Assembly: GCF_030317115.1 (NCBI RefSeq)
Contig: NZ_JASZYF010000007.1
Span: forward strand, 124,001-188,000
Direction: 5' to 3'
Length of the DNA stretch: 64,000 bases
From: Variovorax gracilis
GTDB taxonomy: Bacteria; Pseudomonadota; Gammaproteobacteria; Burkholderiales; Burkholderiaceae_C
Made by a program: the position numbers and the translations under genes. Below the pieces are notes generated by a model that made no database searches, was not told where the DNA came from, and saw nothing but the letters and a program-made list of their open reading frames with translations. Below are positions 35,976 to 46,148 of the stretch, in pieces (the stretch's first letter is position 1; each line of letters opens with the position of its first letter).

Positions 35976-36526
35976 TCGGTGCCCGCAGGCCCGCCGGCCT
36001 TGCCGGAGCGCTCGCCGACAAAGTGCCGCAGCGCTTCCACCACGCGGCGGGCACCCGTCGCGATCGTGTGTGCGGGCACATCGCCGATGGCGCGCGCAAG
36101 GTCGTCCTCCACATCCCAGCGCACATGATCGACGAGCCAGTTGACCTCTGCCGCCAATTGCACGTCTCCCTCGATGCGAACGGCAGGCTTCTCACCGCGG
36201 AACGCGGCGCGTGCGAGGCCGAAGGGAGACTCCTCCGTCACGGTCAGCGTGAGTTCGGCCGTGGCGCCTTCGGGCGCCAAATCGAGCAAGCCCGCCGGCG
36301 TGGCGACGAACTTCATCGTCACGAAGCGCCATTCAAACTGCACGACACGGCCCTGTTGGCGCGTGAGGCGCTGCTGCGCCTCTGGCTCCTGCTGCAGCAC
36401 ATGGTTGAGGAAGAGCACCGCGCGGTGCTGGATCTCGTGGACCGCCCAGGCCGGCGGCTGCAGGCGACTGCCGACTCGGTTGAAAAGGTCGTCGAGAAAA
36501 GAAAATGGGGACGATGGTGTAACCAT
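35972..36526 (-). CDS. ubiJ: Ubiquinone biosynthesis accessory factor UbiJ
   Basis: A 184-residue protein with a divergent SCP2-like lipid-binding domain (about 30-130), which in Proteobacteria helps the aerobic coenzyme Q assembly. Assigned by its position directly before ubiB and by the C-terminal helix [21 protein letters not shown]. Sequence similarity alone would be weak. The ATG at 36526 begins [15 protein letters not shown]. Confidence 0.85.
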   Translation of the reverse strand: MVTPSSPFSFLDDLFNRVGSRLQPPAWAVHEIQHRAVLFLNHVLQQEPEAQQRLTRQQGRVVQFEWRFVTMKFVATPAGLLDLAPEGATAELTLTVTEESPFGLARAAFRGEKPAVRIEGDVQLAAEVNWLVDHVRWDVEDDLARAIGDVPAHTIATGARRVVEALRHFVGERSGKAGGPAGTE

Positions 36527-36570
36527 GTCCCCATTATCCGGGCTTGCGCCCCGATCGAATCGCCGGGCGC

Positions 36571-37605
36571 TTACTGAAGTGCCTGGACTCCGGCGACCAG
36601 CCAGCCGCTGGAGCCGCTGGTCGGCTTGGTCATGTTCCACACCTCGCGGAACGGGCTCGGACCGGACGAGACGTCCTCACGGATCATTCCGGAGAACTCC
36701 ACGCTGGCGAGGTACGCGTCCGGCAGTTCCTCGATGCCCAGCAGCTTGGCGTCGAGCATCACGACCTCGGTCTTGTTCGGCTGACCGCCGGTATGGTTCT
36801 CGCGCTCAGCCAGTTGCTGTCGGATCTCGCCGACCATGCCGTCGGTCATCATCGAGCGCAACATGTTGATGTCCGCACGGTCCCATGCGTCCTGCAGCGT
36901 CACGAAGTTGCGCTTGGCTGCCGTCAGGAAGCCCTCGGTATCGAAGCCGGCGGGGATGCCCCAGCTTTGCGATCCGGCCAGCGCCGATCCGATCATGCTG
37001 CCGCCTGCGGCAGCGGCACCGGCCATCGACGAGCCGGACGGATGGGCGTGTGCGGGCGTGGCGTCGAAAGCAGCCGTGCTGCGCTCCCAGGGACGAGCCG
37101 AGGCGTCATTGCCGACATTGTTGGGGCTGTACTGCGCAGGCGCGGTGGCGTCTGCGGGGTTACCCGCACCCTGGAACGCGAAGCCGCCGGTACGAGGCGC
37201 GGCGCTGTTGCGCGAGCGCGCCGCGAAGATGCGCCACACGACCACGGCTGCCAGGACCAGCAGGCCGATCAGCAGGATGTTGCCGAAGGCGGCGCCGAGA
37301 CCCAGCGAGTGGGCGAGCCATGCCAAACCGAGGCCTGCTGCCAGGCCACCCAGCATGCCGGCCCAAGGGCGCTTGGGTGCTGCAGCAGGGGCGGCGGCCG
37401 GTGCGGGCTTGGCCGCAGCGTTGTTGACGTTCTGGGCGGGAGCGCCCGGCGTGGCAGGGGTAGTCGCAGGCGGGGTCGCCTGGCGTTGGGTGACGTTACC
37501 GGACTGCTTGCCGAACGACTTTCCGCCGCCCATGCGGGCAGCGTCGGCATCGATGCTCACGACGGCCAGCGCACACACCAGCATCACGGACCAGAAATTC
37601 TTCAT
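36571..37605 (-). CDS. Tim44-domain membrane protein
   Basis: A 344-residue protein with a Sec signal (WSVMLVCALAVVSIDADAA), a Pro/Ala-rich linker, one or two membrane helices (GGLAAGLGLAWLAHSLGL, then LLIGLLVLAAVVVWRIFA), and a C-terminal Tim44-like domain (about 230-344, FLTAAKRNFVTLQDAWDRADI). It lies between ubiE and ubiJ, a conserved position in Burkholderiales. The role is unknown. Confidence 0.87.
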   Translation of the reverse strand: MKNFWSVMLVCALAVVSIDADAARMGGGKSFGKQSGNVTQRQATPPATTPATPGAPAQNVNNAAAKPAPAAAPAAAPKRPWAGMLGGLAAGLGLAWLAHSLGLGAAFGNILLIGLLVLAAVVVWRIFAARSRNSAAPRTGGFAFQGAGNPADATAPAQYSPNNVGNDASARPWERSTAAFDATPAHAHPSGSSMAGAAAAGGSMIGSALAGSQSWGIPAGFDTEGFLTAAKRNFVTLQDAWDRADINMLRSMMTDGMVGEIRQQLAERENHTGGQPNKTEVVMLDAKLLGIEELPDAYLASVEFSGMIREDVSSGPSPFREVWNMTKPTSGSSGWLVAGVQALQ

Positions 37606-37637
37606 GACATCTCCTCTTCTTCGGCAAACAAAATGAT

Positions 37638-38369
37638 TCAACACTTGATTCCAACATGCAGGGCCACGACACCGCCAGTCATGTTGTGATAGTCCACATG
37701 CCCGAAACCGCCCTCCTTCATCAGGGTCTTGAGTTCCTCCTGGGTGGGATGCACGCGGATCGATTCGGCGAGGTAGCGGTAGCTGGCGTCGTCGCCCGCG
37801 ACCACCTTGCCCAGGCGCGGAAGCACGCTGAACGAATACCAGTCGTAGGCCTTCTGCAGCGGCTTGGCAACCTTGGAAAACTCCAGCACGAGCAGCTTGC
37901 CGCGCGGCTTCAGCACGCGATTCATTTCCTTCAGCGCGACGTCCTTGTGGGTCATGTTGCGCAGGCCGAAGGCCACCGTCACCACATCGAAATGGTTGTC
38001 CGGGAAGGGCAGCTTCTCCGCATCGCACACCAGCGTGGGCAAGGCGACGCCGGCATCGAGCAGCCGGTCGCGTCCGGTGCGCAGCATGGCCTCGTTGATG
38101 TCGGTATGGACCACTTCGCCGGTACTGCCGACCTTCTTCGCGAATGCGAGTGCGAGATCGCCCGTGCCACCGGCGATGTCGAGCACTTTCGAACCCTCGC
38201 CCACGTTGGCAACCATGACCGTGTAGGCCTTCCATGCGCGATGGAGCCCCATGGACATGAGGTCGTTCATGAGGTCGTAGCGCGTGGCTACCGAGTCGAA
38301 GACACCGCGCACGCGGCGGGCCTTGTCGCTTTCGTCGACCGATTCAAAGCCGAAATGGGTGGTACTCAT
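37638..38369 (-). CDS. ubiE: Demethylubiquinone/demethylmenaquinone C-methyltransferase
   Basis: A 243-residue SAM-dependent methyltransferase of quinone synthesis. Motif I is [16 protein letters not shown] near residue 64, and the family marks [30 protein letters not shown] and [16 protein letters not shown] are all present. It starts the ubiE-Tim44-ubiJ-ubiB block and follows DUF971. Confidence 0.97.
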   Translation of the reverse strand: MSTTHFGFESVDESDKARRVRGVFDSVATRYDLMNDLMSMGLHRAWKAYTVMVANVGEGSKVLDIAGGTGDLALAFAKKVGSTGEVVHTDINEAMLRTGRDRLLDAGVALPTLVCDAEKLPFPDNHFDVVTVAFGLRNMTHKDVALKEMNRVLKPRGKLLVLEFSKVAKPLQKAYDWYSFSVLPRLGKVVAGDDASYRYLAESIRVHPTQEELKTLMKEGGFGHVDYHNMTGGVVALHVGIKC

Positions 38370-38438
38370 GCTCCCGATGTTAGGCCGGAAGCGTTCACAT
38401 CAAGCCGACGACCCCGCAGGGACACCGGACTTTCGAGA

Positions 38439-38852
38439 TCAATGACTGCCGCAGGCGTGCCCGCCCTTTTCGGGCATCGGGGCATCGCGGTCCACACCTG
38501 CTGCGGCGAGGCGACGCTCGTACTCGGCCCAGAGTTCGTCCTGGCGGGTGCCGAGGTCGTAGAGCAGGTCCCACGAGAAGATCCCGCTGTCATGGCCGTC
38601 GCTGAAGGTCGGCTGCACGGCATAGTTGCCCACGGGTTGCAGGTCGATCAGGCCGACGTTGCGCTTGCCGGTCTGCAGCACTTCCTGGCCCGGTCCGTGG
38701 CCCTGCACTTCCGCCGACGGCGAATAGATGCGCATCAGCTCGAAGGGAATCCGGAAGGTCGCACCATCGGAAAAGCCCACCTCCAGCACACGCGACTGGC
38801 TGTGCAATGTGATCGACTGGGGCGTCGGTGCGCCCGATTTCAAACCTGCCAT
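38439..38852 (-). CDS. DUF971-domain protein
   Basis: A 137-residue protein of the family that resembles the N-terminal zinc domain of gamma-butyrobetaine hydroxylase. FSDGATFRIPFELMRIYSPS and FSDGHDSGIFSWDLLYDLG are characteristic. The C-terminus is GHACGSH. The ATG at 38852 overlaps the HIT stop; a TTG just ahead could also be read. It is next to ubiE in many Burkholderiales. Function not established. Confidence 0.88.
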   Translation of the reverse strand: MAGLKSGAPTPQSITLHSQSRVLEVGFSDGATFRIPFELMRIYSPSAEVQGHGPGQEVLQTGKRNVGLIDLQPVGNYAVQPTFSDGHDSGIFSWDLLYDLGTRQDELWAEYERRLAAAGVDRDAPMPEKGGHACGSH

Positions 38853-39289
38853 CAAAAACTCCTAGTCGCCAGTCGCTGGATCATGTCGCGCTCCAGTGCA
38901 GGCAATTTTGCTTCGACCTCGGCTTCCCGCCCGACGTCGGGCTGGCGCTGTGCCGCCACCCACACCGGGGATGGGAAACGCGTGTCCCAGTCGAAGCGAG
39001 CGATCACATGCCAGTGCAGATGCGGCACCATGTTGCCGAGCGCAGCAAGGTTGATCTTGGCAGGCGACAACGCGTCGCGCAGGCTCTGCTCCACCAAGGC
39101 CACCGCCTCCATGCACAGTGCGCGGTCCTCGGGCGACAGGTCGGACCATTCGGCCACATGATCCTTCCACACGACGCGATAGAACGCGGGAAAGTTCGCC
39201 TCTGCCGCATGGATCACCCGCAGCCTTGCCGCGTCGAAGACCAATCGGCCACCGAGGTCGTCGCACAAGGGGCAGCCCGAAACGCGCAT
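38852..39289 (-). CDS. HIT-family nucleotide-binding protein
   Basis: A 145-residue protein with the histidine triad HLHWH near residue 92 and an N-terminal C-P-L-C pair. HIT proteins hydrolyse or transfer nucleoside monophosphates; the substrate here is unknown. It lies 5 bases after the FAD/Fe-S gene, and its stop overlaps the DUF971 start. Confidence 0.9.
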   Translation of the reverse strand: MRVSGCPLCDDLGGRLVFDAARLRVIHAAEANFPAFYRVVWKDHVAEWSDLSPEDRALCMEAVALVEQSLRDALSPAKINLAALGNMVPHLHWHVIARFDWDTRFPSPVWVAAQRQPDVGREAEVEAKLPALERDMIQRLATRSF

Positions 39290-39294
39290 GTCCG

Positions 39295-42200
39295 TCACAC
39301 CAGCACGCGTTCGATGCCGCCCTGGTTGGCAGCCGCCACATACTCGGGCATCCAGCTCTCGCCGAGGATCTTGTTGGCCATCTCGACCACGATGTAGTCG
39401 GCTTCGAGCAGGCCGTTGTTCAGGTCGTTGCCGTAGCGGCTCAGGCCTTGCAGGCAACTCGGGCAGCTCGTCAGGATCTTGACGTTGTCCGCGGGCGCCA
39501 CCTTGCCGGCGTCGCGCAGCGCGGCCTCGCCCTTGCGGAGTTCCTCTTCCTTGCGGAAGCGGATCTGCGTCGAGATGTCCGGCCGCGTCACGCCGAGCGT
39601 GCCCGACTCGCCGCAGCAGCGGTCGTTCTTGAGCACGTTGTCGCCGACGAGCGCCTTGACGGTCTTCATCGGGTCCTGCAGTTTCATCGGTGTGTGGCAA
39701 GGATCGTGATAGAGATAGCCGCCACCGCCTGCATCGGCCAGGGTGATGCCCTTCTCCAGCAGGTACTCGTGGATGTCGATGATCCGGCAGCCCGGGAAGA
39801 TCTTGTCGAACTGGTAGCCCTGCAACTGGTCGTAGCAGGTGCCGCAACTCACCACCACCGTCTTGATGTCGAGGTAGTTCAGCGTGTTGGCGACGCGGTG
39901 GAAGAGCACGCGGTTGTCGGTGATCATCTTCTCGGCGCGGTCGTACTGGCCGCTGCCGCGCTGCGGATAGCCGCAGCACAGGTAGCCCGGCGGCAGCACG
40001 GTCTGCACGCCCGCATGCCACAGCATGGCCTGCGTGGCGAGGCCCACCTGCGAGAAGAGCCGCTCCGAGCCGCATCCCGGAAAATAGAACACCGCCTCGG
40101 TCTCGGGCGTGGTCGTCTTCGGATCGCGAATGATCGGCACGTAGTCCGCGTCCTCGATGTCGAGCAGCGCACGCGCTGTCTGCTTGGGCAATCCACCAGG
40201 CATCTTCTTGTTGATGAAGTGGATCACCTGTTCCTTGACCGGCGCCGGCCCGAGCGTCGCCGGCGGTGCAGCGGTCTGCTTTCTCGCGAGGCCGCGCAGC
40301 AGGTCGTTGGCCAGCCGCTGCGCCTTGAAGCCGACGTCGACCATGCCCGTGCGCATCATCTTGATGGTCTGCGGGCTGGTCGCATTGAGGAAGAACATCG
40401 CCGCGGCATTGCCGGGCCGGAAGGATTTCTGGCCCATCTTGCGCAGCAGGTTGCGCATGTTCATCGATACGTCGCCGAAATCGATCTTGACCGGGCACGG
40501 CGAGAGGCACTTGTGGCAGACCGTGCAATGGTCGGCCACGTCCTCGAACTCTTCCCAGTGCTTGATGCTCACGCCGCGCCGGGTCTGCTCCTCGTAGAGG
40601 AAGGCCTCGACCAGCAGCGAGGTCGCGAGGATCTTGTTACGCGGCGAATAGAGCAGGTTGGCGCGCGGCACGTGCGTCGCGCAGACCGGTTTGCACTTGC
40701 CGCAGCGCAGGCAGTCCTTGACGCTGTCGGCAATGGCGCCGATGTCGCTCTGCTGCATGATGATCGACTCATGCCCCATCAGGCCGAAGCTCGGCGTGTA
40801 GGCATTGGTCAGGTCCGCCTGCAGCGCGCGCCCGTCCTGCGCCTGGTGCTCGTTGCTGCGAAGCAGCTTGCCCTTGTTGAACCGGCCTTCGGGGTCGACC
40901 CGGCGCTTGTAGTCCGTGAAGGGCTGCAGTTCGTCGTCGCTCAGGAATTCGAGCTTGGTGATGCCGATGCCGTGCTCGCCCGAGATGACCCCGTCGAGGC
41001 TGCGCGCCAGCACCATGATGCGGGCGACCGCCGCATGGGCAGTCTGCAGCATCTCGTAGTTGTCGCTGTTGACGGGGATGTTGGTGTGCACGTTGCCATC
41101 GCCCGCGTGCATGTGCAGCGCGACCCACACTCGGCCCTTGAGCACACGCTGGTGGATCTCGTTGCATTCGGCCAGGATCGGCGCGAACTCGGCACCCGAG
41201 AAAATCGTCGCCAGCGGCGCGCGGATCTGCGTCTTCCAGCTCGCACGCAGCGAGTGATCCTGCAGTTGGGGGAACAGCGCGTCGACGTTGTCGAGCCACC
41301 CCTGCCACAGCGCGCGCACCTCGCGCACCAGCGCCACGGCCTGCGCCACGCGGTCTTCCAGCAACTCGGCCGACGGGATGTCGTTGGCGTCGTCGCTCTT
41401 GCCCAGCGGCAGGTTGCCGCGCGCCAGGAAGGCTTCAAGCTCGTCGGCGAGCGCAAGCTTGTTCTGCAGCGACAGCTCGATGTTGATGCGCTCGATGCCG
41501 TCCGTGTACTCGGCCATGCGCGGCAGCGGGATCACCACGTCTTCATTGATCTTGAAGGCGTTGGTGTGCTTGCTGATGGCGGCCGTGCGCTTGCGGTCGA
41601 GCCAGAATTTCTTGCGCGCCTCGGGACTGATGGCGATGAAGCCCTCGCCGCTGCGTGAATTCGCGATACGCACCACCTCGGAAGTCACGCGCGCCACGGC
41701 GTCGGCGTCGTCGCCGGCGATGTCGCCGAACAGCACCATCTTCGGCAGGCCGCCGTGCTTCTTCGACTTGGTCGCATAGCCGACGGCCTTGAGATAGCGG
41801 TCGTCCAGGTGCTCCAGGCCGGCCAGCAGCACGCCGGAGCGCTTCTGCTCGGCGAACATGAAGTCCTTGATCTCGACGATGCTCGGCACCGCATCCTTCG
41901 CGTTGCCGAAGAATTCGAGGCAGACCGTGCGCGTGTGCGCCGGCATGCGGTGCACGATCCAGCGCGCGCTGGTGATGAGGCCGTCGCAGCCTTCTTTCTG
42001 GATGCCGGGCAGGCCCGAGAGGAACTTGTCGGTCACGTCCTTGCCGAGGCCTTCCTTGCGGAAGGTCTTGCCGGGGATCTCCAGCCGCTCGGCGCGAAGA
42101 GCGGTCTTGCCGTCGGCGGCGAAGTACTGAAGTTCGAAAACCGCGCTTTCGGCGTCATGGATCTTGCCGAGGTTGTGGCCGACACGCGTGACCTCCAGCC

Positions 42201-43182
42201 ACTCCGCCTGCGGTGTCACCATGCGCCAGGACGCGAGATTGTCCAGAGCGGTGCCCCAGAGAACCGCCTTCTTGCCGCCGGCGTTCATCGCGACGTTGCC
42301 GCCCACGCACGAAGCCTCGGCCGAGGTGGGATCGACCGCGAACACGAAACCCGCGCGCTCGGCCGCATCGGCCACGCGCTGGGTGACGACCCCCGCCTCG
42401 GTCCAGATCGTCGCCACCGGGTTGTCCAGCCCCGGCAGCGAGACCATCTCGAGTTCGGTCATCGCCTCGAGCTTCTCGGTGTTGATGACGACGCTGTTCC
42501 AGGTCAGCGGGATCGCGCCGCCCGTGTAGCCGGTGCCGCCTCCGCGCGGAATGATGGTCAGGCCCAGCTCGATGCAGCCCTTGACCAGTCCGGCCATCTC
42601 GGCCTCTGTGTCGGGCGTCAGCACGACGAAGGGGTACTCGACGCGCCAGTCGGTCGCGTCGGTCACGTGCGACACGCGCGAGAGCCCGTCGAACTTGATG
42701 TTGTCCTTGGCCGTGAGCCGGCGCAGCGTGCGCGTGGCCTTGCGCCGCAGGGCTGCGACGTCGCGGAACATCGTGTCGAAGGCCGAGATCGCCTGGGCCA
42801 CCAGGCCGGTCAACTCGCCGACGAGCAGGTCGCGCTGGGCGTCGCTGTCGGGTGTTCGGCGCTTCTGCACTTCGGTCAGGCGGTGGTTGAGGGCGTCCAC
42901 CAGTTGGCCGCGCCGGCGCGGATTGTCCAGCAGGTCGTCGACGAGGTAGGGATTGCGCTGCACGACCCAGATGTCGCCCAGCACTTCGTAGAGCATGCGG
43001 GCCGATCGGCCGGTGCGGCGCTCTGAGCGCAGGATCTGCAGGAGTTCCCAGCCTCGCTCGCCCAGCAGGCGAATCACGATCTCGCGATCGGAGAAGCTGG
43101 TGTAGTTGTAGGGGATCTCACGCAATCGCACAGGCTCTGCGGCCTGCGACAACAACGCCGTCAACGCGGTCGGAGCATTCAT
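39295..43182 (-). CDS. Giant FAD- and Fe-S-containing oxidoreductase (D-lactate dehydrogenase-like)
   Basis: A 1295-residue fusion. In order: an N-terminal DUF3683-type region (about 1-160), an FAD-binding PCMH domain (180-330; [20 protein letters not shown]), an FAD-oxidase C-terminal domain with [18 protein letters not shown] and [13 protein letters not shown] (to about 780), two 4Fe-4S clusters ([11 protein letters not shown] near 835 and [12 protein letters not shown] near 895), and two CCG cysteine-rich domains ([22 protein letters not shown]). This matches a membrane-associated D-2-hydroxyacid dehydrogenase that passes electrons to quinone. The true substrate is unproven. It lies between serA and a HIT gene. 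Confidence 0.9.
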   Translation of the reverse strand: MNAPTALTALLSQAAEPVRLREIPYNYTSFSDREIVIRLLGERGWELLQILRSERRTGRSARMLYEVLGDIWVVQRNPYLVDDLLDNPRRRGQLVDALNHRLTEVQKRRTPDSDAQRDLLVGELTGLVAQAISAFDTMFRDVAALRRKATRTLRRLTAKDNIKFDGLSRVSHVTDATDWRVEYPFVVLTPDTEAEMAGLVKGCIELGLTIIPRGGGTGYTGGAIPLTWNSVVINTEKLEAMTELEMVSLPGLDNPVATIWTEAGVVTQRVADAAERAGFVFAVDPTSAEASCVGGNVAMNAGGKKAVLWGTALDNLASWRMVTPQAEWLEVTRVGHNLGKIHDAESAVFELQYFAADGKTALRAERLEIPGKTFRKEGLGKDVTDKFLSGLPGIQKEGCDGLITSARWIVHRMPAHTRTVCLEFFGNAKDAVPSIVEIKDFMFAEQKRSGVLLAGLEHLDDRYLKAVGYATKSKKHGGLPKMVLFGDIAGDDADAVARVTSEVVRIANSRSGEGFIAISPEARKKFWLDRKRTAAISKHTNAFKINEDVVIPLPRMAEYTDGIERINIELSLQNKLALADELEAFLARGNLPLGKSDDANDIPSAELLEDRVAQAVALVREVRALWQGWLDNVDALFPQLQDHSLRASWKTQIRAPLATIFSGAEFAPILAECNEIHQRVLKGRVWVALHMHAGDGNVHTNIPVNSDNYEMLQTAHAAVARIMVLARSLDGVISGEHGIGITKLEFLSDDELQPFTDYKRRVDPEGRFNKGKLLRSNEHQAQDGRALQADLTNAYTPSFGLMGHESIIMQQSDIGAIADSVKDCLRCGKCKPVCATHVPRANLLYSPRNKILATSLLVEAFLYEEQTRRGVSIKHWEEFEDVADHCTVCHKCLSPCPVKIDFGDVSMNMRNLLRKMGQKSFRPGNAAAMFFLNATSPQTIKMMRTGMVDVGFKAQRLANDLLRGLARKQTAAPPATLGPAPVKEQVIHFINKKMPGGLPKQTARALLDIEDADYVPIIRDPKTTTPETEAVFYFPGCGSERLFSQVGLATQAMLWHAGVQTVLPPGYLCCGYPQRGSGQYDRAEKMITDNRVLFHRVANTLNYLDIKTVVVSCGTCYDQLQGYQFDKIFPGCRIIDIHEYLLEKGITLADAGGGGYLYHDPCHTPMKLQDPMKTVKALVGDNVLKNDRCCGESGTLGVTRPDISTQIRFRKEEELRKGEAALRDAGKVAPADNVKILTSCPSCLQGLSRYGNDLNNGLLEADYIVVEMANKILGESWMPEYVAAANQGGIERVLV

Positions 43183-43239
43183 CGGGGAGTGGCCTCGGTC
43201 GGGCGCTGCGCGCCCATCAACCAGGGGCGTGAATTTTAA

Positions 43240-43260
43240 GGCAGGCCCACGGGACCTGCC
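43240..43260 (-). terminator. Hairpin after serA, possible terminator
   Basis: GGCAGG (43240-43245) pairs with CCTGCC (43255-43260), and CC pairs with GG further in. On the minus strand it begins 6 bases after the serA stop and is followed by TTAAAATTC, a short T-rich tract. Moderate support. Confidence 0.5.
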
Positions 43261-43266
43261 GGAAGG

Positions 43267-44496
43267 TCAGAACAGGACGCGGCTGCGGATGGTTCCCGGC
43301 ACCCTGGCGAGCTTTTCCAGGGCCAGGTCGGACGACTCCGCATCGATGTCGGTCACCACGTAGCCCACCTTCTCGTTGGTCTGCAGGTACTGCGAGGAGA
43401 TGTTGATGTTGTTGTCCGAGAAGATCCTGTTGATCTCCGACAGGACGCCAGGCACGTTGCGGTGGATGTGCAGCAGCCGGTGCTTGCCCGGATGGGCCGG
43501 CAGCGCCACCTCGGGGAAGTTGACGGACGAGGTCGAAGTCCCGTTGTCGCTGTACTTCACGAGCTTTTCGGCCACTTCCAGGCCAATGTTGGCCTGCGCC
43601 TCCATGGTCGAGCCGCCGATGTGCGGTGTCAGGATCACGTTGTCCAGCCCGCGCAGGGGTGACTGGAACTCGTCCTTGTTGCTGCGCGGCTCGACCGGGA
43701 AGACGTCGATCGCCGCGCCCAGCAGCTTCTTCTCCTTGAGGGCCGCGGCCAGCGCTTCGATCTCGACCACGGTGCCGCGGGATGCATTGATCAGGATGGC
43801 TCCGGGTTTCATGGCCGCGATCTCGGCCGCGCCGATCATCCATTGCGTGGCCTGCGTCTCCGGGACGTGCAGGCTCACGATGTCGCTCTGTGCCAGCAGG
43901 TCGGGCAGGAGCCGCACCTGGCGAGCGTTGCCCAGCGGCAGCTTGGTGACGACGTCGAAGAACGCCACCTGCATGCCGAGCGCCTCGGCCAGCACCGAGA
44001 GCTGCGCCCCGATGGAGCCATAGCCGACGATGCCGAGCGTCTTGCCGCGGATCTCGAAAGCGTTGTCGGCCGTCTTGAGCCAGCCGCCGCGGTGCGCGAC
44101 GGCGCTCTTCTCGGGCACACCGCGCAGCAGCAGGATGGCTTCGGCCAGCACCAGTTCGGCCACCGAGCGCGTATTGGAATAGGGCGCATTGAAGACGACG
44201 ACGCCATGTTCGCGCGCCGCGTCGAGGTCGACCTGGTTGGTGCCGATGCAGAAGCACCCCACGGCCACCAGCTTCTGCGCCTCGGCGAAGACCTCGGCTG
44301 TCAGCTGCGTGCGCGACCGGATGCCCAGGAAGTGAACGTCGGCGATGCGCGCCTTGAGCTCGGCATCCGGCAAGGCGCCGGACAGCGACTCGACGTTCGT
44401 GTAGCCGGCCGCATGCAACACCTCGACCGCTGAAGGATGAATGCCTTCCAGCAGGAGGAACTTGATCTTGCTTTTGTCGAGGGACGTCTTGCTCAT
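43267..44496 (-). CDS. serA: D-3-phosphoglycerate dehydrogenase
   Basis: A 409-residue enzyme starting serine synthesis from 3-phosphoglycerate. It has the 2-hydroxyacid dehydrogenase core (VGCFCIGTNQVDLDAA; NAD loop LGIVGYGSIGAQLSVLAE; catalytic His in TPHIGGSTMEAQ) and a C-terminal ACT domain (HRNVPGVLSEINRIFSDN) for serine feedback. Length matches the E. coli enzyme. It is divergent from ugpB. Confidence 0.96.
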   Translation of the reverse strand: MSKTSLDKSKIKFLLLEGIHPSAVEVLHAAGYTNVESLSGALPDAELKARIADVHFLGIRSRTQLTAEVFAEAQKLVAVGCFCIGTNQVDLDAAREHGVVVFNAPYSNTRSVAELVLAEAILLLRGVPEKSAVAHRGGWLKTADNAFEIRGKTLGIVGYGSIGAQLSVLAEALGMQVAFFDVVTKLPLGNARQVRLLPDLLAQSDIVSLHVPETQATQWMIGAAEIAAMKPGAILINASRGTVVEIEALAAALKEKKLLGAAIDVFPVEPRSNKDEFQSPLRGLDNVILTPHIGGSTMEAQANIGLEVAEKLVKYSDNGTSTSSVNFPEVALPAHPGKHRLLHIHRNVPGVLSEINRIFSDNNINISSQYLQTNEKVGYVVTDIDAESSDLALEKLARVPGTIRSRVLF

Positions 44497-44721
44497 GCGA
44501 GTGCGGAGGCCCGCCCGAACCCCAAAGCCAGAGCCGGCAGAGCCGAAAAAAGGGAGCGCGATGCTAGCATGCTGCGCCGCAACATGCAGGCCGCGGGGCG
44601 TTGCACCAAAAAGGGTTTCCCCGGTTGGTGAACAATGCGGCCGGCGCGAAAAATATGTGACGCTGTCGTGTCATACAAACGACCTAGCATCCGCGCTTTT
44701 TATTTCCCCTCAGGAGTCTTC

Positions 44722-46032
44722 ATGCGATTCAAAACGCTCGCCATGGCATCGGCGCTTGCCGCGACGCTGTTCACCCCCGCGTTCGCGCAAACCGAAATCC
44801 AATGGTGGCATTCCATGACCGCCGTCAACGGCGAATGGGTCAACGATCTGGCCAGGCAGTTCAACGAGAGCCAGAAGGAATACAAGGTCATCCCCACGTA
44901 CAAGGGGACCTACGACGAATCGATGACGGCTTCGATCGCCGCCTTCCGCGCCGGCAATGCGCCGCACATCCTGCAGGTGTTCGAAGTGGGCACCGCCACC
45001 ATGATGGCCAGCAAGGGCGCGGTCATCCCGGTGGCCCAGGTGATGAAGGACGCCGGCGCGAAGTTCGACCCGAACGCCTATATCTCCGCGGTCGCCGGCT
45101 ACTACACGGCACCGAACGGCCAGATGCTGAGCTTCCCGTTCAACAGCTCGACGACCATCTTCTATTTCAACAAGGACGCCTTCAAGGCCGCCGGCCTGGA
45201 CACGACCAAGGCGCCGGCGACCTGGCCCGAAGTGGTCGCCGCCGCAGCCAAGCTCAAGGCTGCCGGCCACAAGTGCCCGTTTACCACCGCCTGGCAGGGC
45301 TGGACCCAGCTCGAGAGCTTCTCGGCCTGGCACAACGTCGAGTTCGCGACCAAGAACAACGGTCTCTCGGGCCTGGACGCGCGCATGAAGATCAACTCGC
45401 CGCTGCACGTGCGCCACATCGACAACCTGGCGAACATGGCCAAGCAGGGCCTCTTCGTCTACAAGGGCCGCGGCAACGTGCCTGAAGCCAGCTTCGTGTC
45501 GGGCGAGTGCGCCATGATCAACACCTCGTCGGGCTTCTACGGCAACGTGGCCAAGAACGCCAAGTTCGCCTACGGCCTGGCACCCCTGCCCTACTACCCG
45601 GATGTGCAGGGCGCTCCGCAGAACACCGTCATCGGCGGCGCCAGCCTCTGGGTGATGTCGGGCAAGAAGCCGGCCGAATACAAGGGCGTGGCCGAGTTCT
45701 TCAAGTTCATCTCGACGCCTGAAGTGCAGTCCGCCAGCCACAAGCGCACGGGCTATCTGCCCGTGACCACCGCGGCCTACCAGCTCACCGAGAAGTCGGG
45801 TTTCTACAAGGAGAACCCGGGCACGGACGTGGCGGTCACGCAGATGATCCGCAAGGTCACCGACAAGAGCCGCGGCATCCGCCTGGGCAACTATGTCCAG
45901 ATCCGCGCGATCGAGGACGAGGAACTCGAACAGGTCTGGTCCGGCAAGAAGACGCCGAAGGAGGCCCTGGACGCGATCGTGAAGCGCGGCGACGAGTTGC
46001 TCGAACGCTTCCAGAAGGCCAACAAGAGCTGA
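44722..46032 (+). CDS. ugpB: Glycerol-3-phosphate ABC transporter, periplasmic binding protein
   Basis: A 436-residue periplasmic receptor for sn-glycerol-3-phosphate and glycerophosphocholine. Signal peptide LAMASALAATLFTPAFA is cleaved before QTEIQWWHSM. UgpB marks include YKGTYDESMTASIAAFRAG, LPFNSSTTIFYFN-like FPFNSSTTIFYFNKDAF and SGECAMINTSSGFYGN. It begins the ugpBAECQ operon, in the E. coli order. AGGAG lies 8 bases upstream of the ATG at 44722. No clear Pho box is visible upstream. Confidence 0.95.
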   Translation: MRFKTLAMASALAATLFTPAFAQTEIQWWHSMTAVNGEWVNDLARQFNESQKEYKVIPTYKGTYDESMTASIAAFRAGNAPHILQVFEVGTATMMASKGAVIPVAQVMKDAGAKFDPNAYISAVAGYYTAPNGQMLSFPFNSSTTIFYFNKDAFKAAGLDTTKAPATWPEVVAAAAKLKAAGHKCPFTTAWQGWTQLESFSAWHNVEFATKNNGLSGLDARMKINSPLHVRHIDNLANMAKQGLFVYKGRGNVPEASFVSGECAMINTSSGFYGNVAKNAKFAYGLAPLPYYPDVQGAPQNTVIGGASLWVMSGKKPAEYKGVAEFFKFISTPEVQSASHKRTGYLPVTTAAYQLTEKSGFYKENPGTDVAVTQMIRKVTDKSRGIRLGNYVQIRAIEDEELEQVWSGKKTPKEALDAIVKRGDELLERFQKANKS

Positions 46033-46076
46033 CGTTGTCATCGCGGTTCAGGCCGCGCCCGACCGGCTAACATCCA

Positions 46077-46105
46077 CCGCCCCGCCTGCCCAGCAGTCGG
46101 GGCGG
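46077..46105 (+). promoter_or_regulatory. Intercistronic hairpin between ugpB and ugpA
   Basis: CCGCCCCG (46077-46084) pairs with CGGGGCGG (46098-46105). CTG and CAG pair further in, around CCCAG. It starts 44 bases after the ugpB stop with no T run after it. Such stems often protect the binding-protein mRNA so that more receptor than permease is made; here that is inference. Confidence 0.65.
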
Positions 46106-46148
46106 AACTGTTATCAGGGGGGCGAATAACTTTTAATCGATATCGCTC

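Noticed and set aside
32862..36128. A 1088-codon open frame on the plus strand opposite the symporter and ubiB genes
   Set aside because: Its product is dominated by His, Arg, Asp and Gln with no domain, the usual pattern of an antisense frame in GC-rich coding DNA. The genes on the other strand have clear family motifs.
39118..41658. An 846-codon plus-strand frame opposite the FAD/Fe-S gene
   Set aside because: Same antisense composition, and it lies wholly against a gene with intact cofactor motifs.
44641..44690. A Pho-box-like sequence upstream of ugpB (CTGTCGTGTCAT)
   Set aside because: The CTGTC-like units are not 11 bases apart as PhoB sites require, so I do not call a Pho box.
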